Origin: Candidatus Marinamargulisbacteria bacterium
Lineage (GTDB): Bacteria > Margulisbacteria > Marinamargulisbacteria > UBA817
DNA: 5,391 nt
Direction of reading: 5' to 3'
NCBI GenBank assembly: GCA_023262965.1
Contig: JALQXX010000047.1
Coordinates: forward strand, 2,151 to 7,541
Positions 1 through 5,391 of this stretch are shown here, one piece after another. How positions within the stretch are numbered: position 1 is the first letter of the stretch; each line of letters starts with the position of its first letter. The notes beneath the pieces were generated by a model that was not told the origin of the DNA, searched no databases, and was given only the letters and a program-made list of their open reading frames with translations. Position numbers and translations under genes: made by a program.

Positions 1-2
1 TA

Positions 3-1757
3 AACAGCATCACCGGTCAAAATATTATGGATGGCGCCATTCAATCCGTCCATATCGCATATAAATCATTAACCAATGACGATTTTGCCCCAGGTGCATT
101 TACCGCCGCAAAAATAAAAGGCAGCACCATTATATCTGAGCAGATTGCGAATGGCACTTTACAAGATGAGGATTTTGGAGAGATTACATTGACGACTGAA
201 AAATTTATAAATGAAGGTCTTAATTGGGCGGATTTTGAAATGCCCCCCGAGCCGCCCAACGAAGACGACCTCTTGGCTGGTTATTTTCCTGGTAATCGAT
301 TTGGCGATGGCACCCTTTCTATTGAAGACAAATTTAAAGAAAATATTGAATTTGATGGGTCCAAACTGGTGGACAAAAGTATTACGTCGCAACAATTAAA
401 TATCCCTTCATTTGATCCCAGTAAAATTGAAGCCCCATTGGCGGTATCTCACGGCGGCACCGGATTAACGGACTTCGCCCCAAACGGCGTTATATTTGTA
501 ACCAACGATCCTGAAACAGCGAATCTTAAAATGGCCCAATCCGAATATATTACATTTACGAATACAGGCAACACCCCAACCTTAAAACTGGGGAACCCAA
601 CGGCAGAATCGCCTGTTCAAGGAATGATTGTATCGGGCAATATATTGGTTGAAAATGGCGCTCTGATTTTAACCCAAAATGTAACCGTTGACCCCCCTAC
701 CTATACCTTCATTACCTACAATTCGGACATTAATGGGCTTCAACTGACCCATAACCAGCCATTGACATCCACCATTAGTAATATGGATATCAAAACCAAG
801 CAATTATCGGTTGCAACCAGTTTAGTAATCGGTGACACCACCCCATTAAATGGATTGGATGTGGCCTCGGGATTTATTTTAGGAAGCACATACCGCGACA
901 AAGCGATTCCCCCAAATGGATTGTTGGTTGAAGGCACGCTTCAAATTGGATCCTCTGTATCACAAGACCCTTCGGCTACACTCACCGTTACCGAAGAAAT
1001 TAGGGCCACATCCAAAAATGCCATTGTTGTTACAACCAACACCGCTAACAGCGCCCCCATACAAACTGATGGACGCACCCTATCTGCATCGGGACAAATC
1101 GGCATTGATACCGGTGGGAAAACGCCGATTTCTGTGACTGTTGAAAGCCAATACAATGCGCCTGTTGGAATTGATATTGCGATTAATTATAATCCCGACA
1201 TCGACCAAAGTGGCATTTCTTCCAATATGACACTGGATGGGCACTCATTTACCACCCATTTTTTACGATCTACCACGGAGTTTAATGCCGGAATTTACGG
1301 TAAAGCCCCTACCCTATCCAATTTTAAAAATTACGCTGGCTATTTTAATGGCCCTGTTGCTATTAAACAACTGAAAACCACCGCCTCTGAATCAACCGAA
1401 ACGGCTACCGAATCACCCGCAATGGTTGTTGACAATGTGTTTTTTGATGGCAGCGTTGGCATGGGGGCAATCCCTATATTACAGACGATTGATTGGAGCA
1501 ACGGCAATATGCGCATTTTAACCGTCGATGACAACTCCCGAGATATTACCTTTAAAAATCCGCCCGAGGGGTTTGCATCCAAAATGATTATTTTAATTAA
1601 ACATACCGGTACAGGAAAAGTGTCTTTTCCAGAAACCATTCAATGGGCCAATGAATACACACCGGAATTATCCAACGTTGCGGATGCTATTGATATTGTT
1701 GTACTCAGTTATATTGATGGCAGGTATTTTGGCGAAGCCGGCTACAATTTTCATTAG
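3..1757 (+). CDS. Tail-fibre-like / adhesin-like repeat protein, 5' partial
   Basis: The reading frame is open from the left edge, so the true start lies upstream. The first ATG (27) falls inside a repeat unit, has no Shine-Dalgarno sequence and is unlikely to be the start. Of 584 visible residues (counted from the codon at position 3), 2-78 form four units with an exact 20-residue period. A proline/acid-rich linker follows (about 80-89), then a GGTG motif at 151-154. The middle is beta-rich and carries motifs typical of tail-fibre-type proteins, such as PPNGLLVEG and YAGYFNGPVAI. The last ~90 residues, from IDWSNGN (about 496) to the end, resemble the beta-sandwich-like domain closing many phage and prophage tail or tip proteins. 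There is no cysteine, no transmembrane helix and no recognisable C-terminal autotransporter barrel. I infer a secreted or surface fibre, or a prophage-derived tail protein; ligand and export route are unknown. No phage morphogenesis genes are visible next to it. Confidence 0.75.
   Translation, partial: NSITGQNIMDGAIQSVHIAYKSLTNDDFAPGAFTAAKIKGSTIISEQIANGTLQDEDFGEITLTTEKFINEGLNWADFEMPPEPPNEDDLLAGYFPGNRFGDGTLSIEDKFKENIEFDGSKLVDKSITSQQLNIPSFDPSKIEAPLAVSHGGTGLTDFAPNGVIFVTNDPETANLKMAQSEYITFTNTGNTPTLKLGNPTAESPVQGMIVSGNILVENGALILTQNVTVDPPTYTFITYNSDINGLQLTHNQPLTSTISNMDIKTKQLSVATSLVIGDTTPLNGLDVASGFILGSTYRDKAIPPNGLLVEGTLQIGSSVSQDPSATLTVTEEIRATSKNAIVVTTNTANSAPIQTDGRTLSASGQIGIDTGGKTPISVTVESQYNAPVGIDIAINYNPDIDQSGISSNMTLDGHSFTTHFLRSTTEFNAGIYGKAPTLSNFKNYAGYFNGPVAIKQLKTTASESTETATESPAMVVDNVFFDGSVGMGAIPILQTIDWSNGNMRILTVDDNSRDITFKNPPEGFASKMIILIKHTGTGKVSFPETIQWANEYTPELSNVADAIDIVVLSYIDGRYFGEAGYNFH
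6..236 (+). repeat. Degenerate tandem 20-residue (60-bp) repeats, four units
   Basis: Counting from the codon at position 3, four consecutive units align without gaps. Hydrophobic residues recur at I8/F28/I48/F68, I13/F33/L53/L73 and I18/I38/F58/F78, and glycine at G11/G31/G51, shifted to G72 in the fourth unit. Units one and two start SIT and SLT. The pattern resembles the xIxDGxI...I repeats found in fibrous tail and surface proteins. DNA identity between units is low, so the repeats are old. The array probably continues upstream of the window, and a related but out-of-phase unit follows the linker (about residues 94-111). Confidence 0.65.
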
Positions 1758-1759
1758 AC

Positions 1760-1788
1760 TTCTCAATACATTCATTACACGGTACTAT
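1760..1788 (+). promoter_or_regulatory. Possible purB promoter, leaderless configuration
   Basis: TTCTCA (1760-1765), a 17-base spacer and TACTAT (1783-1788) each match 4 of 6 bases of the sigma-70 consensus. The expected transcription start, about 7 bases after the -10 box, falls at or next to the purB ATG at 1795. No Shine-Dalgarno sequence precedes that ATG, so a leaderless transcript would fit. Both boxes are weak, and purB might instead be read through from the upstream gene. Confidence 0.25.
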
Positions 1789-1794
1789 ACAAAA

Positions 1795-3099
1795 ATGATT
1801 GAACGATACTCACGACCCGAAATGGCGGCTATTTGGACGCAAGAAACCAAATTTAAGAAGTGGCTGGATGTGGAATTAGCGGCTTGCAAAGCCCACGTAA
1901 CACTCGGTAATATCCCCGAATCATCGTATCGGATTATTTGTGACAACGCCCAAATTGATGTTGACCGCATTGATGCCATCGAGGCCGAGGTCCATCATGA
2001 TGTTATTGCATTTTTAACCTGCGTGGCTGAATTTGTGGGTGAGGAATCCCGTTTTGTTCACTTGGGACTCACCAGTTCGGATGTTGTGGATACGGCCTTT
2101 AGCTTACTCATTCGCGACGCTGGCCATCAGTTACGTCATGGCCTTGACACGCTCATGACCGCTGTTAAAACACAAGCCCATGCCCATAAAATGACGCTAA
2201 CAATGGGGCGCACACACGGTGTTCATGCGGAACCTACCACATTGGGCATGAAATTAACCGTATGGTACGACGAACTTCAACGGCATTGCTATCGCCTGGA
2301 CCACGCTCTTGAAACAATGAATGTGGGTAAATTATCGGGTGCCGTTGGGAATTACGCCCATATGCCACCTCAACTGGAGCAACTGGTGTGTGATGAGCTG
2401 GGTTTAAAACCGGCCCCTATTTCCACACAAATTTTACAACGTGATCGTCATGCCGAATTCATTACGACATTGGCCTTAATTGCTGGAACAATTGAGAAAA
2501 TGGCGGTTGAAATTCGTTCCCTTCAAAAAACCGAGTTCAACGAAATTACCGAACCGTTTTCGGCCCGTCAGAAAGGGTCCTCAGCCATGCCGCATAAACG
2601 AAACCCCATTGTGTGTGAACGATTATCCGGGCTCGCACGCGTAATTCGTGGCTATGCCCTAACCGCCATGGAAAATCAAGCCTTATGGCATGAACGCGAC
2701 ATATCGCATTCATCTGCCGAGCGTGTTATTTTCCCCGATGCCACCATGGCACTTGATTATATGTTGGCCCAAATGACCCGTGTCATCACAGGAATGCATG
2801 TCAATGTGGATCAAATGACGGCCAATATTGCCAAGTCTTACAATGTATTTTTCTCGCAACAATTACTACTAAAAATGATCGATCACGGCATGAGCCGAGA
2901 GGATGCGTATCGTATTGTTCAAAAAAACGCCCATGCTGCATTTGATGAGCACGTTTCATTTGATAAAAAAATAGCTGAAGACCCGGAAATTCAATCGCTT
3001 CTATCTGAAAAAGAGCGAAATGATTTATTTTCACTATCGCCCTATACGCAGCATATCGACACGATTTTTAACCGGGTGTACCCACCGGTCAACGGGTAA
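1795..3099 (+). CDS. purB: Adenylosuccinate lyase
   Basis: Cytosolic homotetrameric enzyme of the fumarase/aspartase superfamily. It releases fumarate twice in purine synthesis: from SAICAR to give AICAR, and from adenylosuccinate to give AMP. The 434-residue product starts MIERYSRPEM, the usual N-terminus of the short PurB type. Active-site motifs lie at the same residue numbers as in the B. subtilis enzyme: H68-D69 in EVHHD, H89 with T93-S94 in GLTSSD, H141 in GRTHGVHAEPTT (general acid), the signature loop GSSAMPHKRNP at 261-271 with the catalytic serine pair S262/S263 and K268, and E275. I see no frameshift or missing catalytic residue. The frame stays open upstream to an ATG at 1651, but those 48 residues overlap the preceding gene and lie outside the family's usual N-terminus, so 1795 was chosen. 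No Shine-Dalgarno sequence precedes this start. The gene begins 37 bases after the fibre-like gene. Confidence 0.97.
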   Translation: MIERYSRPEMAAIWTQETKFKKWLDVELAACKAHVTLGNIPESSYRIICDNAQIDVDRIDAIEAEVHHDVIAFLTCVAEFVGEESRFVHLGLTSSDVVDTAFSLLIRDAGHQLRHGLDTLMTAVKTQAHAHKMTLTMGRTHGVHAEPTTLGMKLTVWYDELQRHCYRLDHALETMNVGKLSGAVGNYAHMPPQLEQLVCDELGLKPAPISTQILQRDRHAEFITTLALIAGTIEKMAVEIRSLQKTEFNEITEPFSARQKGSSAMPHKRNPIVCERLSGLARVIRGYALTAMENQALWHERDISHSSAERVIFPDATMALDYMLAQMTRVITGMHVNVDQMTANIAKSYNVFFSQQLLLKMIDHGMSREDAYRIVQKNAHAAFDEHVSFDKKIAEDPEIQSLLSEKERNDLFSLSPYTQHIDTIFNRVYPPVNG

Positions 3100-3128
3100 T
3101 TCACTACATAAATGCACGCATGGGGCGG

Positions 3129-3157
3129 TTGTAACTATAGGCCAGTCGTGATATCAT
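3129..3157 (+). promoter_or_regulatory. Candidate sigma-70 promoter for the antiporter gene
   Basis: TTGTAA (3129-3134) and TATCAT (3152-3157) are separated by exactly 17 bases and match the consensus at 4 and 5 of 6 positions. Transcription would start near 3164, leaving a leader of about 38 bases that contains the Shine-Dalgarno sequence. This suggests the antiporter can be transcribed independently of purB. Motif inspection only. Confidence 0.45.
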
Positions 3158-3183
3158 CAGGCTTAGTGTGTGATTCTATACTC

Positions 3184-3190
3184 AAGGAGG
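3184..3190 (+). promoter_or_regulatory. Strong Shine-Dalgarno AAGGAGG fixing the antiporter start
   Basis: AAGGAGG is a full-strength Shine-Dalgarno match. It ends 11 bases before the in-frame ATG at 3202, which is slightly long but workable spacing. The earlier in-frame ATG at 3112 has no such site and lies upstream of the candidate promoter, so this site decides the start. Confidence 0.75.
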
Positions 3191-3201
3191 ATAACACGTT
3201 C

Positions 3202-5082
3202 ATGATAAAAAAGATAGAAAATACACTGAAAAAGCCGATAATTGCGGCGCATCCTCGTCACAACTCATTTGTATATGCTGAAGAGAAGAGTCATGAGACC
3301 AACGAAAAGTACCAATCGTTTGGTGGGGGATTTTTTAGCAAGCTATTATCAAAACCATCCATATTTGTTGTTATTTTATGCTCATTGTTAGCCTGGTATA
3401 TTGGGGCATTTAAAGGCCCTACCTATGTCATTCAGTCGATGTCGTTACCGGTGCAATCCATTGATGGTGCGCCTTATGTCACGGTTAAGGGGAATCCCAT
3501 TTTGGTGGATACCCTACCCACTGCAGATACGGCGCAACTGACCCTGTCGGCCTTGCGTAAACCCAATGTGGACATCACGCAAATCCCCGCCACTGAGATT
3601 ATTGCGAGTACACGCTTTGAAAACGGTGAACCGGTTATTTCGGTGACTCAAAATACGTTGGCCAAGCATTTTGGCATATGGTCATTATTGCCCGCGATTG
3701 TTGCTATCGCATTGTGTTGGTTAACACGAGAGCCCGTTACCGCATTGTTTTCGGGTATTATTGTGGGGGCGTTATTGCTTCAAAAATACGATATTACCGA
3801 CACGGTTTTATTAGAGACCATGTCAACCAAAGGCGCCGCAGGGATTATGTTGCTATACCTATGGTTACTGGGGGGATTGATGGGAATATGGGCACGATCC
3901 GGTGCGGCGAAAGCGTTTGCGGAGCTCATGACCACCTATGTTGTCCGTGGCCCACGATCGGCAAAGTTTGTTGCGTGGTTTTTGGGCATTATATTTTTTC
4001 AAGGGGGTACAATGAGTACGGTGTTGGTGGGATCAACGGTTAAGCCCATTGCCGATAAAGAAAAGATATCCCATGAGGAGCTATCCTATATTGTGGATTC
4101 AACCGCATCTCCGGTGGCCTGTTTATTGGCATTTAATGCTTGGCCGGGGTATGTTCAAGCATTTATGGTGGTGTCCGGCGCGGGCTTTTTGGCCACTGAG
4201 GCCGATCGAATTGCGTTCTTCTTTCAATCCGTACCCTTTAGTTTTTACGCCATATTTGCGGTGATTGGCACCCTGTTATTGTCCGTTGATAAGGCCCCCT
4301 TTTTAGGGAAAAAAATGAAGGAAGCGATTGTTCGGGCGCGTACCACCGGTGAATTAAATCACCCCAATGCCAGTCCTTTGTCCGCAAAAGAGTTGGAAAG
4401 CAGTGACATCCCCGATAATTACAGGCCGCATGTGATTGATTTTTTTCTTCCCTTAGCGCTATTGATTGGCATTAGTATTGGCACCTTTATTTTCGCCGGA
4501 AGTCCTAATGTACGATGGGGATTTGGGGCGGCTTTTATTAGTGCGGCCCTACTGGCACTGATTCGGGGCATGCGACTGATTGAAGTGGTGGAAGGGATTG
4601 GTGAAGGCTTGAAAGGCGTTGTTATGGGATCGGTTATATTAATACTCGCCATTACAATTGGAGGCATTGCCAAAGAAGCGGGTGGCGGACTCTATTTGGT
4701 GGATATGCTTGGAAACGCGATTCCGTATTATGCCTTACCGGTTATATTAATGACCCTTACGGTTGCGATTGCCTTTTCAACCGGTACGAGTTGGGGAACT
4801 TATGCGGTTGCGTTTCCGCTCGCACTTCCCTTGGCGTGGAGCGTGGCGCAATACGCCGGACTGGCCCACCCCAAAGCGTTTTTGATGATTTGCTTTGCAA
4901 CTGTTTTAAATGGCAGTGTTATGGGGGATCAATGCTCCCCTATTTCGGATACAACCATTTTAAGCTCTATGTGTACCGGTTGTGATTTAATGGACCATGT
5001 GAAAACCCAGTTAATTCCAGCGTCATATGCGGCTGGACTGGCGGTTATTTGCTGGACTGTAGCGGCTTTTTTGACGGCTTAG
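3202..5082 (+). CDS. NhaC-family Na+/H+ antiporter (inner membrane)
   Basis: Predicted 626-residue integral membrane protein, likely exchanging Na+ for H+ in pH and sodium homeostasis. Residues 1-50 are polar and probably cytoplasmic. A first hydrophobic helix (about 53-70) is followed by a polar, beta-prone segment (about 71-158). The polytopic core then starts near 160 and continues with hydrophobic stretches at about 178-193, 212-231, 254-267, 303-330, 338-361, 411-431, 438-455, 471-489, 509-526, 531-552, 557-574 and 605-624. Family hallmarks are DSTASPVA (299-306), GTSWGT (528-533) and, near the C-terminus, [11 protein letters not shown] (575-585) followed by DHVKTQ (598-603), all typical of NhaC/COG1757 transporters. 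It is longer than the common ~450-550-residue members because of the N-terminal helix plus loop. Substrate is inferred from family; related members can exchange other solutes (for example malate/lactate in MleN), so the ion specificity is not proven. Confidence 0.88.
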   Translation: MIKKIENTLKKPIIAAHPRHNSFVYAEEKSHETNEKYQSFGGGFFSKLLSKPSIFVVILCSLLAWYIGAFKGPTYVIQSMSLPVQSIDGAPYVTVKGNPILVDTLPTADTAQLTLSALRKPNVDITQIPATEIIASTRFENGEPVISVTQNTLAKHFGIWSLLPAIVAIALCWLTREPVTALFSGIIVGALLLQKYDITDTVLLETMSTKGAAGIMLLYLWLLGGLMGIWARSGAAKAFAELMTTYVVRGPRSAKFVAWFLGIIFFQGGTMSTVLVGSTVKPIADKEKISHEELSYIVDSTASPVACLLAFNAWPGYVQAFMVVSGAGFLATEADRIAFFFQSVPFSFYAIFAVIGTLLLSVDKAPFLGKKMKEAIVRARTTGELNHPNASPLSAKELESSDIPDNYRPHVIDFFLPLALLIGISIGTFIFAGSPNVRWGFGAAFISAALLALIRGMRLIEVVEGIGEGLKGVVMGSVILILAITIGGIAKEAGGGLYLVDMLGNAIPYYALPVILMTLTVAIAFSTGTSWGTYAVAFPLALPLAWSVAQYAGLAHPKAFLMICFATVLNGSVMGDQCSPISDTTILSSMCTGCDLMDHVKTQLIPASYAAGLAVICWTVAAFLTA

Positions 5083-5117
5083 TCACCGGTACCACTGCCT
5101 ATCTGTAATTTTTTAAC

Positions 5118-5153
5118 AAATCCTATTTTGGGTTGCTGGTTATGGATTTTTTT
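5118..5153 (+). terminator. Weak terminator-like hairpin after the antiporter gene
   Basis: AAATCC (5118-5123) can pair with GGATTT (5144-5149) around a 20-base loop. The T-run (5147-5153) supplies the end of the stem and the bases after it. The stem has only two G-C pairs and the loop is long, so intrinsic termination is uncertain. The -35 element proposed for the tRNA lies within this loop. Confidence 0.3.
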
Positions 5154-5161
5154 GATACAAT
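5133..5161 (+). promoter_or_regulatory. Candidate promoter of tRNA-Gln
   Basis: TTGCTG (5133-5138), a 17-base spacer and TACAAT (5156-5161). The -10 box matches 5 of 6 consensus bases; the -35 box keeps only the TTG. Transcription would begin near 5168, a few bases before the mature tRNA 5' end at 5174. Position and spacing fit a tRNA promoter, but the assignment is by eye. Confidence 0.4.
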
Positions 5162-5170
5162 TTTTTGTAT
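5155..5170. repeat. Inverted repeat overlapping the tRNA promoter -10 region
   Basis: ATACAA (5155-5160) and TTGTAT (5165-5170) form a perfect 6-base inverted repeat around TTTT. It overlaps the proposed -10 box and transcription start of the tRNA gene. It could be a protein-binding site, or chance in an A/T-rich promoter. Confidence 0.4.
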
Positions 5171-5173
5171 TGT

Positions 5174-5247
5174 TGGGGTGTAGCCAAGCGGCAAGGCAAC
5201 GGGTTTTGGTCCCGTGATCGTTGGTTCGAATCCAGCCACCCCAGCCA
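5174..5247 (+). tRNA. tRNA-Gln (anticodon UUG), CCA encoded
   Basis: Folds as a complete cloverleaf. The acceptor stem TGGGGTG (5174-5180) pairs with CACCCCA (5237-5243), including the U1-A72 pair typical of bacterial tRNA-Gln. The D-arm stem is GCC/GGC (5183-5185, 5195-5197). The anticodon stem ACGGG/CCCGT (5199-5203, 5211-5215) encloses the 7-base loop TTTTGGT with anticodon TTG at 5206-5208. The T-arm GTTGG/CCAGC (5220-5224, 5232-5236, one G-U pair) encloses TTCGAAT. Discriminator G is at 5244 and the CCA tail, encoded in the DNA, at 5245-5247. It reads CAA, and CAG by wobble. It is a single tRNA with no neighbouring tRNA in the window. Confidence 0.97.
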
Positions 5248-5391
5248 TGTTTTACTTTTCTTTGTTTCCAAAATTAAGCTGAATGGCATTTTAAGCATAA
5301 ACTGAGCTACGAAAGTGTTACAGCTCAAAAAGCAATAGGCTTGCACCCTTTAAAATATATATTAAAAATATAAATTATATTTATTAATAAT
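5248..5391. other. Non-coding flank after tRNA-Gln, ending in 43 bases of pure A/T
   Basis: No convincing gene on either strand. A T-rich stretch directly after the tRNA (about 5250-5268) could help end its transcription. TGAGCT (5303-5308) and AGCTCA (5322-5327) form a 6-base inverted repeat with a 13-base loop but no T-run on either strand. From 5349 to the window end there is no G or C, and this tract holds a near-palindrome, AAATATAA-A-TTATATTT (5366-5382). The role is unknown; it may be the upstream region of a gene beyond the window. Confidence 0.5.

Noticed and set aside
1340-1639. Minus-strand 99-codon frame inside the fibre-like gene
   Set aside because: It is antisense to a long frame with clear protein-level repeats and domains, with no start signals or recognisable motif.
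1651-1794. Upstream extension of purB from an ATG at 1651
   Set aside because: It overlaps the fibre-like gene by 107 bases and adds 48 residues foreign to the family; the start at 1795 restores B. subtilis-like residue numbering of every active-site motif.
3072-3090. ACCGG...CCGGT inverted repeat at the end of purB as a terminator
   Set aside because: It lies inside the coding sequence, is short, and has no T-run after it.
3177-3182. TATACT as a -10 box for the antiporter gene
   Set aside because: Transcription would start within or right beside the AAGGAGG, removing the ribosome binding site from the transcript.
3112-3201. Upstream start of the antiporter at 3112
   Set aside because: It has no Shine-Dalgarno sequence, and its 30 extra residues are not membrane-like. 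The AAGGAGG at 3184-3190 points to the ATG at 3202.
3678-4043. Plus-strand 121-codon frame inside the antiporter gene
   Set aside because: It is an alternate-frame shadow of conserved transmembrane segments, rich in arginine and tyrosine with no plausible domain.
5303-5327. TGAGCT/AGCTCA inverted repeat as a terminator
   Set aside because: The stem is only 6 bases with a 13-base loop and no T-run follows on either strand.
5140-5346. Minus-strand reading frame of 68 codons across the tRNA
   Set aside because: Its WLDSNQRSRDQNPLPCRLATPQ-like segment is just the antisense translation of tRNA-Gln, a well-known spurious product in databases.

Overview
This is an ordinary bacterial chromosomal segment with every gene on the + strand: the 3' part of a large tail-fibre-like or adhesin-like protein gene, then purB (adenylosuccinate lyase), then an NhaC-family Na+/H+ antiporter, then a tRNA-Gln(UUG) gene with an encoded CCA end. 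The last 43 bases are pure A/T. I see no CRISPR array, insertion sequence, integrase, toxin-antitoxin pair or defence cassette.

Organism: base composition is moderate. PurB is the short (434-residue) type and its active-site numbering matches Bacillus subtilis, unlike the longer E. coli type. Together with the tail-fibre-like surface protein and the tRNA sequence this would suit an alphaproteobacterium or another Gram-negative lineage. That is an impression only; the window holds no decisive taxonomic marker.

Layout: positions 1-1757 are open in one frame from the left edge, so this gene is cut by the window. Its visible N-terminus is a degenerate tandem array with an exact 20-residue period, followed by beta-rich, tail-fibre-type modules and a C-terminal domain like those closing many phage or prophage tail proteins. 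The 584 visible residues contain no cysteine. After 37 bases, purB begins at 1795 without a recognisable Shine-Dalgarno sequence. After another 102 bases, which contain a plausible promoter and a strong AAGGAGG, the antiporter runs from 3202 to 5082. A 91-base gap then holds a weak terminator-like hairpin and a plausible tRNA promoter before tRNA-Gln at 5174-5247.

The genes do not form an obvious pathway. PurB and tRNA-Gln are housekeeping, the antiporter handles ion and pH homeostasis, and the first gene is probably a surface or fibre protein. The least explained parts are the repeat-built fibre protein beside a housekeeping gene, the extracytoplasmic segment near the N-terminus of the antiporter, and an apparent excess of the palindrome ACCGGT (11 copies).
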